The notes: generated from the letters alone by a model not told the origin. Counted from the first letter of the stretch, positions 21,893-31,425 are shown. The stretch is DNA of 52,179 nt from Klebsiella pneumoniae (GCA_945877175.1 CAMCRC010000010.1:1-52179); one strand, 5' to 3'. Translations and numbers: made by a program.

Positions 21893-22929
21893 GCCTTTGA
21901 CCCCAGCGCCTGAAGCATGTCACTGGCCATCAGCCAGCGCTCGGAATTCATCAGATTTTCGCGATCAAAATCCTGCTGACGACGCATGCGGGACAAGCGC
22001 GGGTTGGCCGGTTCGCTGCGTTGTTCCAGATGCTGCAATGCCGCCAGCGCCATCGTGCGGTCATTGCAGACCAGCACCATGTCGCATCCAGCCTGAATAG
22101 CGGCGTCAACCCGAGCTTCGATGTTGCCGGCAGCAGCCGCACCGGCCATGGCCAGATCGTCGCTGAAAATTACGCCATCAAAACCCAGTTCCCCGCGCAA
22201 GACTGTCTGCAACCAGAACGGAGAAAAACCCGCACATCGCGAATCCGCCTGGGAATAAATGACATGGGCAGGCATGACCGCATCCAGTTGCCCCAAACAC
22301 GCGGAAAATGGCTGCAGATCCTGATCGCGAATGGTTTGGAGCGAGCGCGTATCAATTGGAATGTCGGTATGGGAGTCAGCGCCGACGTTTCCATGTCCCG
22401 GAAAATGCTTGCCCGTGGTGGCCATTCCGGCAGCGCGCATGCCGTGCATGAAGGCATTCGCCAGTGCAGCAACCTCTCCTGGTGTACTGCCGAAAGCGCG
22501 ATTGCCAATGACTGCACTGATGCCTGCATCGAGGTCGAGCACCGGGGCAAAGCTGAAGTCGAACCCAGCAGAAAGCATCTCCGCGGCCATCAACCAGCCA
22601 CATTCTCTGGCGCAGAGCACCGCCCTTGCCGGTTCCTCGCGCAACAGCCCGGCAAACACACCCATCGGCGGCAGTCTCGTGTAAGCCTCGCGTAGTCGCT
22701 GCACGCGCCCGCCCTCTTGGTCTACCGCAATCAAAAGGGCCGGATTGCAGGTACGGATGGCATCGTTGAGTTCGCGAACCTGCTTTGGATTCGCGTAGTT
22801 GCGGGCAAACAGGATGACACCTCCTACTTGCGGATGAGCCAGCAGCTCCTGTTCCTTAGCGGTCAGAGCCAACCCTTCGAGGTCGAGCATCAACACACCG
22901 GGCGCTTTGAGTTCGGAAGAGTGATTCAT
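21889..22929 (-). CDS. nagZ: beta-N-acetylhexosaminidase NagZ
   Basis: Cytoplasmic glycoside hydrolase family 3 enzyme that removes N-acetylglucosamine from anhydromuropeptides during peptidoglycan recycling. 346 residues from ATG at 22929. It shows LIAVDQEGGRVQRL (67-80), the KHFPGHGNVGADSHTDIP loop (174-191) carrying the catalytic Asp/His pair, and the nucleophile motif FSDDLAM (255-261). The reading frame continues upstream for 38 codons, but that part lacks family features and runs into the lexA promoter. In pseudomonads nagZ activity also affects ampC induction. Confidence 0.94.
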   Translation of the reverse strand: MNHSSELKAPGVLMLDLEGLALTAKEQELLAHPQVGGVILFARNYANPKQVRELNDAIRTCNPALLIAVDQEGGRVQRLREAYTRLPPMGVFAGLLREEPARAVLCARECGWLMAAEMLSAGFDFSFAPVLDLDAGISAVIGNRAFGSTPGEVAALANAFMHGMRAAGMATTGKHFPGHGNVGADSHTDIPIDTRSLQTIRDQDLQPFSACLGQLDAVMPAHVIYSQADSRCAGFSPFWLQTVLRGELGFDGVIFSDDLAMAGAAAAGNIEARVDAAIQAGCDMVLVCNDRTMALAALQHLEQRSEPANPRLSRMRRQQDFDRENLMNSERWLMASDMLQALGSKA

Positions 22930-23036
22930 TGGATGCTGCGGCCTCCGCGGCCGGAACTGCGCATGCGGCAGAAGTGGACAACCCGGAATGTCGGGCTGCG
23001 GGATTATCACAAATTCGCCCAGACCGGGCAAAGCCC

Positions 23037-23064
23037 TTGTCATTCAAGGATGACTGTATATAAT
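23037..23064 (+). promoter_or_regulatory. lexA promoter
   Basis: A -35 box TTGTCA (23037-23042), a 16-base spacer and a perfect -10 TATAAT (23059-23064). The -10 box lies inside the LexA operator, so repressor binding would block the polymerase directly. The distance to the lexA ATG at 23099 is about 28 bases from the expected start site. Confidence 0.8.
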
Positions 23065-23069
23065 TACAG
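23054..23069. promoter_or_regulatory. LexA operator (SOS box)
   Basis: CTGT-ATATAATT-ACAG matches the CTGT-N8-ACAG consensus exactly, with the AT-rich centre typical of proteobacterial SOS boxes. It covers the -10 box of lexA and would give the usual negative autoregulation. No second box is visible beside it. Confidence 0.92.
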
Positions 23070-23098
23070 CACATTTGCCCAGAACAGGTGACAGCGCC

Positions 23099-23707
23099 AT
23101 GATCAACCTTACGCCACGCCAGGCAGAGATTCTTGCCTTCATCCGGGAATACCAGCAGGAAACAGGCTTCCCCCCAACCCGTTCCGAGATTGCCCACAAA
23201 ATGGGGTTCAAGTCGCCAAACGCCGCAGAAGAGCATCTGCGCGCACTGGAGCGCAAACATGCCATTGAAATGGTGCCAGGCACATCGCGGGGAATTCGCT
23301 TGCCAGCGCTGGAGAACACAGGCTTGCCAATAGTCGGGCAAGTTGCTGCGGGCAGCCCGATACTGGCGATCGAGAGCATCGACGATTATTGCGACATTCC
23401 ACCGGATTTTTTCAAGCCACGTGCTGACTATCTGCTCACAGTGAGAGGCAACAGCATGATCAAGATCGGCATCCATGATGGCGACCTGCTGGCAGTGCAC
23501 AAAACAGAGCAGGCAATCGACGGCGACATCATCGTAGCCCGGATAGACGAGGACGTGACAGTGAAACGTCTCTTGAGAGGCAACAACAAGTATTCACTGC
23601 AACTCATTGCGGAGAATGATGATTTTTCCCCAATCGAAGTAGACTTGAGGTCACAGCAGTTCACGATTGAAGGCGTCAGCGTGGGCGTCATTCGCCGCGG
23701 ACTATAG
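23099..23707 (+). CDS. lexA: LexA repressor (SOS response)
   Basis: LexA represses SOS genes and cleaves itself when RecA filaments form on damaged DNA. 202 residues from the ATG at 23099, the same length as E. coli LexA and with identical key numbering: winged-helix DNA-binding domain with the recognition-helix region [26 protein letters not shown], cleavage bond A84-G85, and catalytic S119 and K156. An in-frame start eight codons upstream is less likely. Unlike pseudomonads, where sulA follows lexA, here it is followed directly by convergent topA. Confidence 0.97.
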   Translation: MINLTPRQAEILAFIREYQQETGFPPTRSEIAHKMGFKSPNAAEEHLRALERKHAIEMVPGTSRGIRLPALENTGLPIVGQVAAGSPILAIESIDDYCDIPPDFFKPRADYLLTVRGNSMIKIGIHDGDLLAVHKTEQAIDGDIIVARIDEDVTVKRLLRGNNKYSLQLIAENDDFSPIEVDLRSQQFTIEGVSVGVIRRGL

Positions 23708-23710
23708 ACA

Positions 23711-23743
23711 GCAGCAGGATGCCGGAACCCGGCACCCTGCTGC
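23711..23743. terminator. hairpin between convergent lexA and topA
   Basis: GCAGCAGG-a-TGCCGG, a short AAC loop, CCGGCA-c-CCTGCTGC: 14 base pairs with one mismatch. It starts a few bases after the lexA stop and ends 10 bases before the topA stop. The T run after it is weak on the plus strand, so termination efficiency is uncertain. Confidence 0.65.
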
Positions 23744-23752
23744 GTTTCTGGT

Positions 23753-26377
23753 TTACTTTTCAACGACCCAGCGACCGGAACGGTAGAACGCCTTCCATCC
23801 GGTTGGCTTGCCCTCCGCCTCTGACAACACATACTGCTCCGCCGTCTTGCGACTGTAGCGTATGACAGCCATGTTGCCTTCGGGATCCTTCGCTGGCGCA
23901 CTCAGCAGGAACTGATACTTGGGATCCAGTTCGTCCCTGTGTGACAGCAACTCGGCCACAAGTGGCGCGCGGGTTTCCCGATTTTTCGGGAACTTGCTTG
24001 CCGCAAGGAACAGCCCTGCTGCACCATCCCGCAGCACGTAATGATCGTCCACCTTCTCGCAACGCAGTTCGGACATCACGACAGGTGGCATCTTGGGCGG
24101 CGCAGCCTGGCCACTGCGAAGCAGTTTGCGGGTGTTCTTGCACTCGTCATTGGTACATCCGAAATACTTGCCGAAGCGCCCGGATTTCAACTGCATCACT
24201 GATCCGCATTTATCACAGTCGATCACTGGGCCTTCATACCCGCGAATCTTGAAGCCACCGTCTTCGACCAGGAAGCCGGAGCAGTCTGGATTGTTGCCAC
24301 AGATATGCAACTTGCGGTGCTCATCAATCAGATAGCTGTCCATGGCAGCATTGCATTTGGGGCAACGCTTGCGATGGCGCAGCAATTCGTTCTCGGCTTC
24401 CTCAGCTTCTTCCGCATTGTCGGTGCTGATGGCCTCCTCACCTGGCGTCAGGTTGATGGTGGACTTGCAGCGCTCCTTGGGGGGCAATGCATACCCAGAA
24501 CACCCCAGGAACACACCCGTAGAAGCCGTGCGAATCTGCATGGATCTGCCGCACTTTGGACAGGGAATATCCGTGTCCGTCGGCTTGTTGCTGCGCATTC
24601 CGCTGGCATCTTCCGATGAAGCGATTTCCAGCTGACTCCTGAAGTCCTTGTAAAACGTGTCCAGTACTTGCTTCCAATCCAGAGAGCCAGCAGCCACCTT
24701 GTCCAGATCGTCTTCCATCTTGGCAGTGAAATCGTAATCCATCAGGTCGGTGAAGCTTTCCAGAAGACGCTCGGCAACAATGTCGCCCATCTTCTGAGCA
24801 TAAAAGCGACGACTCTCAACCTTGACGTAGCCCCGTTCCTGAATCGTGGAGATGATGGCCGCATATGTGGACGGACGGCCAATACCGCGTTTTTCAAGCT
24901 CCTTTACCAGACTGGCTTCGGTATACCGCGCAGAAGGCTTGGTGAAATGCTGATTCGGGTCGAGCTTCTCGAGCGTCAGCGTCTCGCCCACCTGCACAGC
25001 GGGCAGAACCACGTCTTCTTCCTTGACCGTCAACACACGCAGATAGCCGTCGAACTGCATGATGCGGCCCTTGGTGCGCAACTCGTAGTCCCCTGCGCCA
25101 ACGGCGATCAGACTGCTCTGATACTGCGCCGGCGGCATCTGACAGGCCACGAAGTGCTGCCAGATCAGTGCATACAAGCGCTCAGCATCACGCTCCATGT
25201 TTTGCAGATCATTGCTGGAGGTAAACACATCCGTGGGCCGAATGGCTTCGTGAGCTTCCTGTGCACCTTCGCGGGCGCTGTAGCGGATGGGCTGCTCAGG
25301 CAGATAAGATTTGCCGAATTTTTTCAGGATATAGTCACGACACATGGCTACGGCGTCATCGCTCAAGTGAGTCGAGTCAGTACGCATGTAGGTGATGTAG
25401 CCAGCCTCATAGAGTCGCTGCGCCAGCGTCATGGTCTTCTTCACGCCGAAACCCAGACGCGTGCTTGCCGCCTGCTGCAAGGTCGAAGTGATCAATGGCG
25501 CCTTGGGCTTCGACGACGTGGGCTTGTCTTCGCGACGCGTTACCACATAAGGTGATTTCTGCAACTGTTGCAGAGCGACATCCGTCTGCATCTTGTTGAC
25601 GGGTCGAAAGTTCTCATCCAGTTGCTTCACGACCTGGAAACGCAGTGCATCGCGCTTGGCTGTCTTCAGATCGGCGAAAACTTCCCAGTATTCTTCAGGG
25701 ATGAAGGCACGAATCTCGCGCTCGCGTTCGACAATCAGTCGCACTGCAACAGACTGAACACGCCCCGCAGAAAGACCTCTTGCAACTTTTGCCCAAAGCA
25801 AAGGCGACACCATGAAGCCTACGACGCGGTCGAGAAAGCGTCGGGCCTGCTGTGCCTGCACGTATTTCATGTCCAGCTCGCCTGGATGCGAAAACGCCTC
25901 GTTGATGGCCTTTTTGGTGATCTCGTTGAACACGACACGCTTGTATCGTGACGGATCTCCGCCAATGGATTCCTTGAGGTGCCAGGCGATAGCCTCTCCC
26001 TCGCGGTCAAGGTCGGTTGCGAGATAGATGATGTCCGCGTCTTTGGCGAGCTTCTTCAGATCGGCAACGACCTTTTCCTTGCCTGGCAGAATTTCGTATT
26101 GCGCGGCCCAGTCCCGTTCGGGGTCCACACCCATGCGCGCGACCAGTTGCTCTTTTGCTTTTGATTGCTTGTGCAGCGCTTTGTCATCCGCGCTGAGCTT
26201 GCGGGTTACGGCAGCCGCTTTGGCGCGCTCCTTGGTATCGATGCCTTGAGCATTGCCACCCGATGGCAGGTCGCGAATATGCCCCACGCTGGATTTGACG
26301 ACAAATTCCTTGCCAAGGTACTTGTTGATGGTCTTTGCCTTGGCAGGCGACTCCACTATCACCAACGATTTGCTCAT
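23753..26377 (-). CDS. topA: DNA topoisomerase I (type IA)
   Basis: Relaxes negative supercoils by single-strand passage. About 874 residues from the standard start [17 protein letters not shown]. The Toprim domain has TDLDREGE (121-128) with metal-binding acids, and the active-site tyrosine is Y330 in [11 protein letters not shown]. Three C-terminal four-Cys zinc ribbons follow (CPKCGRSM..., CPKCNAAM..., CDKCGSVM...), then a basic tail. I rejected a 51-codon upstream extension in favour of the conserved ATG at 26377. A good promoter lies about 90 bases upstream. Confidence 0.97.
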   Translation of the reverse strand: MSKSLVIVESPAKAKTINKYLGKEFVVKSSVGHIRDLPSGGNAQGIDTKERAKAAAVTRKLSADDKALHKQSKAKEQLVARMGVDPERDWAAQYEILPGKEKVVADLKKLAKDADIIYLATDLDREGEAIAWHLKESIGGDPSRYKRVVFNEITKKAINEAFSHPGELDMKYVQAQQARRFLDRVVGFMVSPLLWAKVARGLSAGRVQSVAVRLIVEREREIRAFIPEEYWEVFADLKTAKRDALRFQVVKQLDENFRPVNKMQTDVALQQLQKSPYVVTRREDKPTSSKPKAPLITSTLQQAASTRLGFGVKKTMTLAQRLYEAGYITYMRTDSTHLSDDAVAMCRDYILKKFGKSYLPEQPIRYSAREGAQEAHEAIRPTDVFTSSNDLQNMERDAERLYALIWQHFVACQMPPAQYQSSLIAVGAGDYELRTKGRIMQFDGYLRVLTVKEEDVVLPAVQVGETLTLEKLDPNQHFTKPSARYTEASLVKELEKRGIGRPSTYAAIISTIQERGYVKVESRRFYAQKMGDIVAERLLESFTDLMDYDFTAKMEDDLDKVAAGSLDWKQVLDTFYKDFRSQLEIASSEDASGMRSNKPTDTDIPCPKCGRSMQIRTASTGVFLGCSGYALPPKERCKSTINLTPGEEAISTDNAEEAEEAENELLRHRKRCPKCNAAMDSYLIDEHRKLHICGNNPDCSGFLVEDGGFKIRGYEGPVIDCDKCGSVMQLKSGRFGKYFGCTNDECKNTRKLLRSGQAAPPKMPPVVMSELRCEKVDDHYVLRDGAAGLFLAASKFPKNRETRAPLVAELLSHRDELDPKYQFLLSAPAKDPEGNMAVIRYSRKTAEQYVLSEAEGKPTGWKAFYRSGRWVVEK

Positions 26378-26401
26378 TGTTTGTAACGGTTCCTGATCAC
26401 T

Positions 26402-26427
26402 GCGCGGGAGGTGGGCTGGGCCCGCGC
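26402..26427 (-). promoter_or_regulatory. GC-rich hairpin in the topA leader
   Basis: GCGCGGG and CCCGCGC form a perfect 7-bp inverted repeat around a 12-base loop. It lies 25 to 50 bases upstream of the topA ATG and downstream of the predicted transcription start, so it would be in the mRNA leader. It might affect translation or mRNA stability; this is inferred from position only. Confidence 0.45.
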
Positions 26428-26467
26428 CGCACATCGTGCAAGCTGTCGGGTTCGAAAGAAGGCGACA

Positions 26468-26496
26468 TATATAAGGGGTGACTGCGTGAGGGTCAA
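26468..26496 (-). promoter_or_regulatory. sigma70-type promoter for topA
   Basis: Read on the minus strand: -35 TTGACC (26496-26491), a 17-base spacer and -10 TATATA (26473-26468). The expected start near 26461 leaves a leader of about 84 nt before topA. E. coli topA promoters respond to supercoiling; whether this one does cannot be seen. Confidence 0.6.
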
Positions 26497-26535
26497 GCGT
26501 TTGTTTGTGCCATTGCCAAGCGAGGCACAACGAAC

Positions 26536-26557
26536 TCCGGGCCGGTTGCTTCCCGGA
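26536..26557 (-). terminator. possible terminator hairpin after ilvE
   Basis: TCCGGG and CCCGGA form a 6-bp stem with a 10-base loop shortly after the ilvE stop. No clear T run follows, so this is a weak candidate that separates ilvE from the topA promoter just downstream. Confidence 0.3.
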
Positions 26558-26574
26558 ATTAGCTGCTCAAGGGA

Positions 26575-27624
26575 TCAGTCCACGTGCACTTCGTGGAGCC
26601 AGCCGTTGTCATCAGCCAGCTCTCCACGTTGAATTCCAACAAGCAGGTCATAGACCTTCTGCATGACCGGTCCTACTTTTTCGCCGTTGCCATGAAACGC
26701 ATGCCACCCGCCATCTACCCATATCTTGCCGACAGGAGTCAGGACAGCGGCAGTGCCACAGGCTGCCACTTCTTCAAAATCAGACAGCTCGCCTCGCAGA
26801 TCGATCGGACGATTTTCGACAGTCATGTTCAAGTGCTGCTCGGCCAGAGTCATTACAGAGCGTCGCGTTACACTCGGGAGAATGGCGTTCGATTTGGGTG
26901 ACACGAATCGATTGCCCTTCATTGCCACAACGATGTTGGCAGAACCTGCTTCATCTATAAAAGTTCGGGTCTTGGAATCCAGATAAAGCGCTTCATTGGC
27001 CCCCAGTGCCTGCGCATGCCTGGTTGCCAGAAGTCCCCCTGCGTAATTCGCGCCTACCTTGTAAGCGCCTGTACCCGCCGGTGCCGCACGATCAAACTCC
27101 GATACCGCAAGGGAAATCAGCGCCATTCCGGCGCTCTTGTAGTAGGGCCCGACTGGCGACACAAACACACGAAACTCGAAAGACTTTGCAGGACGCAGGC
27201 CAAGGTTCTCGCCCACACCAATCAACATCGGCCGGATATACAGGGAGGCCCCGGACCCGTGGGGAGGTATCCAGGCATAGTTGGCACGCACCGCGTCTTC
27301 TACTCCGCGAAGGAACAGCTCATAAGGCACTTCGGGCATCAGCAGACGGCCTGCAGCCAGATTCATGCGCTCACTGTTCAGAGCGGGGCGAAACAACAAC
27401 ACCCTGCCATCTGGCGCCGTCTGCGCCTTCATCCCTTCAAAACACTGCTGCGCATAATGCAAGGCAGGTGCGCCTTCATGCACCGCAATCAAAGGAGACT
27501 CCAGCAGCTCGCCTGCAGACCAGGCGCCCTCACTGTATGTAGCACTGAACCGGAAGTCCGTCTGGCGATACTGAAACCCCAGTTCTGCCCAATTGAGCTC
27601 CTTCTTTGCTTTGGAAATACCCAC
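26575..27624 (-). CDS. ilvE: branched-chain amino acid aminotransferase
   Basis: PLP-dependent transaminase for the last step of leucine, isoleucine and valine synthesis and the first step of their breakdown. 349 residues, the longer class II type, with LHYAQQCFEGMKAQ, IRPMLIGVGENLGLRPA, the PLP lysine K189 in GTGAYKVGANYAGGL, and a C-terminal EEVAACGTAAVLTPVGKI. The start is GTG with a modest AAGG upstream. It is a single gene, with topA downstream on the same strand and the EAL-HDOD gene divergent. Confidence 0.93.
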   Translation of the reverse strand: MGISKAKKELNWAELGFQYRQTDFRFSATYSEGAWSAGELLESPLIAVHEGAPALHYAQQCFEGMKAQTAPDGRVLLFRPALNSERMNLAAGRLLMPEVPYELFLRGVEDAVRANYAWIPPHGSGASLYIRPMLIGVGENLGLRPAKSFEFRVFVSPVGPYYKSAGMALISLAVSEFDRAAPAGTGAYKVGANYAGGLLATRHAQALGANEALYLDSKTRTFIDEAGSANIVVAMKGNRFVSPKSNAILPSVTRRSVMTLAEQHLNMTVENRPIDLRGELSDFEEVAACGTAAVLTPVGKIWVDGGWHAFHGNGEKVGPVMQKVYDLLVGIQRGELADDNGWLHEVHVD

Positions 27625-27753
27625 TTCAATTACCTTCGTCGAGTTTGGTGTGATAAGCGCATCGCCCGCAGTGCAGCGAGCTTGGCGCGGTATTATGGGC
27701 GAATCACCCGGGCAGGTCTATGGCCCGATTTGCGGCAAATATACTTCAAAGAC

Positions 27754-27782
27754 ATGGCAAAAAGGGACTGTTCGGATACAAT
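27754..27782 (+). promoter_or_regulatory. possible promoter for the EAL-HDOD gene
   Basis: A -10-like TACAAT (27777-27782) lies 17 bases after ATGGCA (27754-27759, four of six matches to the -35 consensus), about 30 bases before the gene. Visual call only; the -35 is weak. Confidence 0.35.
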
Positions 27783-27811
27783 GTCGGTTAGCTTAACCCT
27801 CGAGATTCGCC

Positions 27812-29038
27812 ATGTCCGAACAACACATACTCCTGGCCCGACAGCCAATTTTCGATGAAAACATCAAGATAGCTGCCTACGAGTTGCTGTTCAGGTCTGA
27901 CAACACCAATCAAGCAAACATCTTCGATGGAGACTCTGCAACGTCTCAGGTCATGCTGAATGCCTTCAATGAAATGGACATAGGCGATGTTGTTCAGGGG
28001 CATCCGGCCTACATCAATTTCACACGCAATCTGATCCTCAATCCACCGCCATTCGACAAGAATCGTTTCGTGATTGAAGTGCTGGAAGACATCGAAGTCG
28101 ACGAGGAATTGAATCGCAATCTCAGGTCCTTGAAGGATGCTGGCTACACCATCGCCCTTGACGATTTCGTCTACGACAACAAATGGGATGCTGCGTTGCA
28201 TATTGAAGATATCGTGAAAATCGACGTGCTTGCTTTCGACGAGGCCGAAATAAAGCGCCACGTTGAACTGCTCAAGCCATTCAAGGTGGTATTGCTGGCC
28301 GAGAAAGTCGAAACCCACGAAATGTTCCACTATTGCAAGTCGCTTGGATTCAAGCTGTTTCAGGGTTACTTCCTGAGCAAACCAGAGCAGGTCAAGGGCC
28401 GCAAGGTGCCAGCCAGCAAGCTCGTGGTGCTCAATCTGCTGGCACAACTTCAGAACCCAGATGTCGAACTTTCCAGTATCTCGAGCATCATCGCAAAAGA
28501 CCCCGTGCTGAGCGTGAAGTTGATAAAGCTCGTGAATTCAGCAGCATTTTCTGGTCGACGAGAAATCACTTCGCTTCAGCATGCTGTATCGATGCTGGGC
28601 CTGCTTCAGGTCAAGAGCTGGGCCACCCTGCTCTATCTCAGCAATATGGCCGACAAGCCCAATGCCCTTTCCGTTCTGGCGATGACCCGGGCCAAGATGT
28701 GCCAGCTGCTGGCGGAATGCTTCACAAATTCTTCAAATAGTGACCCCTATTTCACGACCGGTCTGCTGTCGAATCTCGACGCATTCTTCGATGTGGAGCT
28801 CAAGGAAATCATAGCCTCCATGCCGTTGTCTCAAGTGGTTGTGGACGGACTGATGGAGGGTGCGGGAGCCATCGGCGTGGTTCTGAAGACCGTCGTGGCC
28901 TACGAAAAGGCCAACTGGCAGGACATTGACTGGGAAGGGTTGCGCAAGTTGAACATCGGCGCGCGCGAACTTGAAAGCAGCTACAGAGAAAGCATTCGCT
29001 GGGCCTCGCAGCTGGGCGCAGTCGTCGGCAATGCATGA
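27812..29038 (+). CDS. EAL-like plus HDOD domain signalling protein (YuxH/CdgJ type)
   Basis: A 408-residue cytoplasmic protein. The N-terminal domain (about 5-190) resembles EAL phosphodiesterases but has YELLFRS where the catalytic EALLR-type motif should be, so cyclic-di-GMP hydrolysis is unlikely; it keeps ALDDFVYD and KIDVLAFD-like strands. The C-terminal HDOD domain (about 195-390) has SSIIAKDPVLSVKLIKLVNSAAF and QHAVSMLGLLQVKSWATLLYLSN. CdgJ-like proteins affect motility in vibrios; any such role here is inference. The stop overlaps tatD by 8 nt. Confidence 0.88.
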   Translation: MSEQHILLARQPIFDENIKIAAYELLFRSDNTNQANIFDGDSATSQVMLNAFNEMDIGDVVQGHPAYINFTRNLILNPPPFDKNRFVIEVLEDIEVDEELNRNLRSLKDAGYTIALDDFVYDNKWDAALHIEDIVKIDVLAFDEAEIKRHVELLKPFKVVLLAEKVETHEMFHYCKSLGFKLFQGYFLSKPEQVKGRKVPASKLVVLNLLAQLQNPDVELSSISSIIAKDPVLSVKLIKLVNSAAFSGRREITSLQHAVSMLGLLQVKSWATLLYLSNMADKPNALSVLAMTRAKMCQLLAECFTNSSNSDPYFTTGLLSNLDAFFDVELKEIIASMPLSQVVVDGLMEGAGAIGVVLKTVVAYEKANWQDIDWEGLRKLNIGARELESSYRESIRWASQLGAVVGNA

Positions 29039-29840
29039 CATCGTGCGCGCGCCACTGATCGACATAGGCGCAAACCTTGGTCATGAATCATTTGCAGCAG
29101 ACCTGAACGCAGTGCTTGATCGCGCCTGTGCCGCCGGTCTTGTGCATATGCTCGTCACCGGCACCACTCCCGATGCGAGCGACCGCGCCATCGCCCTGGC
29201 AGAAAAGTACCCAGCCCTGCTTTCCGCAACATCGGGAGTTCACCCCCACGAAGCACAGCATTGTGATGCCGAAGCCTTCTCGCGCATTCGCGCACAGGCT
29301 CAGCATGCCTCTGTGAAAGCGATCGGCGAAACCGGCCTTGACTTCAATCGCGATTTCTCTCCTCGTCCACAACAGGAAAAAATCTTCGAGCAGCATCTGG
29401 AGCTGGCCGCAATGACCGGCAAACCCGTGTTTTTGCATCAGCGCGACGCGCATGCGCGTTTTCTGCCAATATTGAGAACGTATAGAGACGCCTTGAAAGC
29501 GGGAGGTGTAGTGCATTGCTTTACTGGCGAGAAGCACGAACTCTATGACTATCTGGACTTGGACATGTACATCGGCATCACGGGCTGGATTTGCGATGAA
29601 CGTCGCGGAGCTCACATGTTGGAATTCCTGCATGACATTCCTGTGGGGCGTTTGTTGCTTGAAACGGATGCGCCTTATCTACTGCCCAGAACGCTGCGCC
29701 CGAAGCCCAAAAGTCGGCGCAACGAGCCCGCGCTGCTTGAAGAAGTGTTGCGCGTCGCAGCGCAGGCTATGAAGAAGAACACTGCCGATATCGCGCAGCA
29801 GACTACAGCGAATGCCAGAATGCTGTTTGCGCTGCAGTGA
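29031..29840 (+). CDS. tatD: TatD family metal-dependent hydrolase/nuclease
   Basis: About 269 residues closely following E. coli TatD: PLIDIGANLGHESF at the start, SGVHPHEAQH, KAIGETGLDFNRDF, FLHQRDAHARFLPIL, VVHCFTG, MYIGITGWICDERRG and LLLETDAPYLLPR, ending in RRNEPALLEEVL. TatD is a cytoplasmic metal-dependent deoxyribonuclease. The ATG at 29031 overlaps the EAL-HDOD stop by 8 nt, which implies co-transcription. Tat transport genes are not adjacent. Its end is 15 bases from a convergent glutaredoxin-like gene. Confidence 0.93.
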   Translation: MHDIVRAPLIDIGANLGHESFAADLNAVLDRACAAGLVHMLVTGTTPDASDRAIALAEKYPALLSATSGVHPHEAQHCDAEAFSRIRAQAQHASVKAIGETGLDFNRDFSPRPQQEKIFEQHLELAAMTGKPVFLHQRDAHARFLPILRTYRDALKAGGVVHCFTGEKHELYDYLDLDMYIGITGWICDERRGAHMLEFLHDIPVGRLLLETDAPYLLPRTLRPKPKSRRNEPALLEEVLRVAAQAMKKNTADIAQQTTANARMLFALQ

Positions 29841-29855
29841 ATGGTTCACTGCGCT

Positions 29856-30137
29856 TCAGCGCGAACACTCGCTGAGAAGCATGAATATGTCTCCCTGGTC
29901 GAAAGGCCATCCAAGTTCCACCGTTCCTCCCTGAATACAGAGCACTGGAATACGCACACCAAAACGCTCAACCAGCGCAGGTTCATCTGCAATATCCACA
30001 GACTGTAGAAGGAATGGGACCAGTCCGGATTCCTGCCTGAGGCGATTTGCATGCATCAGCACTGGCTGGAGAAGCTGCTCCGCCTGCTCACACAAATGGC
30101 AGCCCATCGTTGTGTAGAGATAAAGTGAGCGCGTCAT
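29856..30137 (-). CDS. glutaredoxin-like family protein (DUF836 type)
   Basis: A 93-residue thioredoxin-fold protein with the redox-type CxxC in TTMGCHLCEQAE near the N terminus, a strand SVDIADEPALVERFGVRIPVLCIQ with the cis-Pro, and a short C-terminal helix. Function is not established for this group. The ATG overlaps the pyrD stop by 4 nt, so it is coupled to pyrD as in several gammaproteobacteria. Confidence 0.85.
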   Translation of the reverse strand: MTRSLYLYTTMGCHLCEQAEQLLQPVLMHANRLRQESGLVPFLLQSVDIADEPALVERFGVRIPVLCIQGGTVELGWPFDQGDIFMLLSECSR

Positions 30138-31156
30138 TCTCCGGCCTCGATTGCGGCAACAGCTTCGCCTATCAATGCCGGACCTCGATAGATGAATCCA
30201 GTGTACAACTGCACCAGACTGGCGCCCGCCGAAATCTTTGCGGCCGCATCTTCCCCGCTCAAAATGCCACCGACACCAATGATGGGAATCTGACCGCGCA
30301 ACGCAGCATGCAAAACTCGAATCACATGGGTTGACTTGTCAACCAGCGGCGCGCCACTCAGACCACCTGCCTGCTCACGATGTACACTGCTCTGCACAAG
30401 GCTGCGATCAAGCGTGGTGTTTGTGGCGATCACTCCTTCAATGGCGTTGCTGAGCAAAGCCTGCGCAATCAGGTGAATCTCGTCATCTGACAAATCCGGC
30501 GCAATCTTGACGACGAGCGGCACCTTGCGCCCATGCTGCAGGGACAGGATTTCCTGTTCAGCCTTGAGCAGTGCAAGCAGCTTCTTCAATTCATCCCCAA
30601 ACTGAAGACTGCGCAGACCGGGCGTATTGGGTGACGAAAGGTTTACGACGATATAACTTGCAACGCCGTAGCACTTGCGCATGCAGATCAGATAGTCCTC
30701 GACGGCCTTCTCAACCGGCGTATCGAAATTCTTGCCGATATTGATTCCAAGAATTCCCTTGTAGCTACTGCGCGCTATGGCCGCCAGTGCGTGATCGATA
30801 CCCTTGTTGTTGAAGCCCATGCGATTGATGATGGCGCGCTCGGGGGCCAGGCGGAACATTCGCGGTCTGGGATTGCCAGGTTGAGGCCTTGGGGTCAGCG
30901 TACCCACTTCGATGAAACCGAAACCCAGTGCCGCCAGGGCGTCGATATGGTCTGCGTTCTTGTCCAGCCCCGCGGCAAGCCCCACGGCATTCGGAAAGTG
31001 CAGCCCCATCACATCCCGGGGAACAGCCTGTGAAGTGCGGGATGCCAACAAGCCTATTACTCCAGCCTTGGCTGCAATATCCAGCAATGGCAATGTCACA
31101 GAGTGAGAGGTTTCCGCCGGTAGTGTGAAAAGAAGGGTTCGCAATAAGCTATACAA
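30134..31156 (-). CDS. pyrD: dihydroorotate dehydrogenase (quinone), class 2
   Basis: Membrane-associated flavoenzyme oxidising dihydroorotate to orotate in pyrimidine synthesis, with quinone as acceptor. About 340 residues. It has the N-terminal membrane helix (YSLLRTLLFTLPAETSH), GLAAGLDKNADHIDAL, GTLTPRPQPGNPRPR, INRMGFNNKG, and the class 2 segment NLSSPNTPGLRSLQ with its catalytic Ser. I chose a TTG start at 31156 because it aligns with the conserved MYxLxRxxLF start and gives normal length; it overlaps the upstream DUF2835 gene by 8 nt. In-frame ATGs at 31189 and 31213 would add 11 to 19 residues inside that gene. Confidence 0.92.
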   Translation of the reverse strand: MYSLLRTLLFTLPAETSHSVTLPLLDIAAKAGVIGLLASRTSQAVPRDVMGLHFPNAVGLAAGLDKNADHIDALAALGFGFIEVGTLTPRPQPGNPRPRMFRLAPERAIINRMGFNNKGIDHALAAIARSSYKGILGINIGKNFDTPVEKAVEDYLICMRKCYGVASYIVVNLSSPNTPGLRSLQFGDELKKLLALLKAEQEILSLQHGRKVPLVVKIAPDLSDDEIHLIAQALLSNAIEGVIATNTTLDRSLVQSSVHREQAGGLSGAPLVDKSTHVIRVLHAALRGQIPIIGVGGILSGEDAAAKISAGASLVQLYTGFIYRGPALIGEAVAAIEAGE

Positions 31157-31370
31157 TTTTGGTGATCGCTCTGAATTTGTTGGTGTCATCGAATTCGATG
31201 ACAAAGGTCCCATGCACTCCGTCGTGCTTCAAGTATTTCTGCAGAATCATGCCGGGAAAACGCACTCGGACTCCTTCTCTCGAGATGACCTGCACGTCTT
31301 TGACCGAGCCAGTATAGAGCGCTTCATAGCGATCGGCGGGCAGGGATATGTCCAGTATCAATTTTTTCAT
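31149..31370 (-). CDS. DUF2835 family protein
   Basis: About 73 residues from MKKLILDISLPADRYEALY, through VQVISREGVRVRFPGMILQKYL and HDGVHGTFVIEFD, matching the DUF2835 family in length and pattern. Function is unknown. An ATG at 31388 adds six residues (MSEQAF) and is possible. It is the first gene of a likely DUF2835-pyrD-glutaredoxin transcript. Confidence 0.82.
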   Translation of the reverse strand: MKKLILDISLPADRYEALYTGSVKDVQVISREGVRVRFPGMILQKYLKHDGVHGTFVIEFDDTNKFRAITKIV

Positions 31371-31425
31371 GAACGCTTGCTCACTCATGTAGCGGGCCGC
31401 TCCCGCCTTTCCGCGAAAGCCAGGC

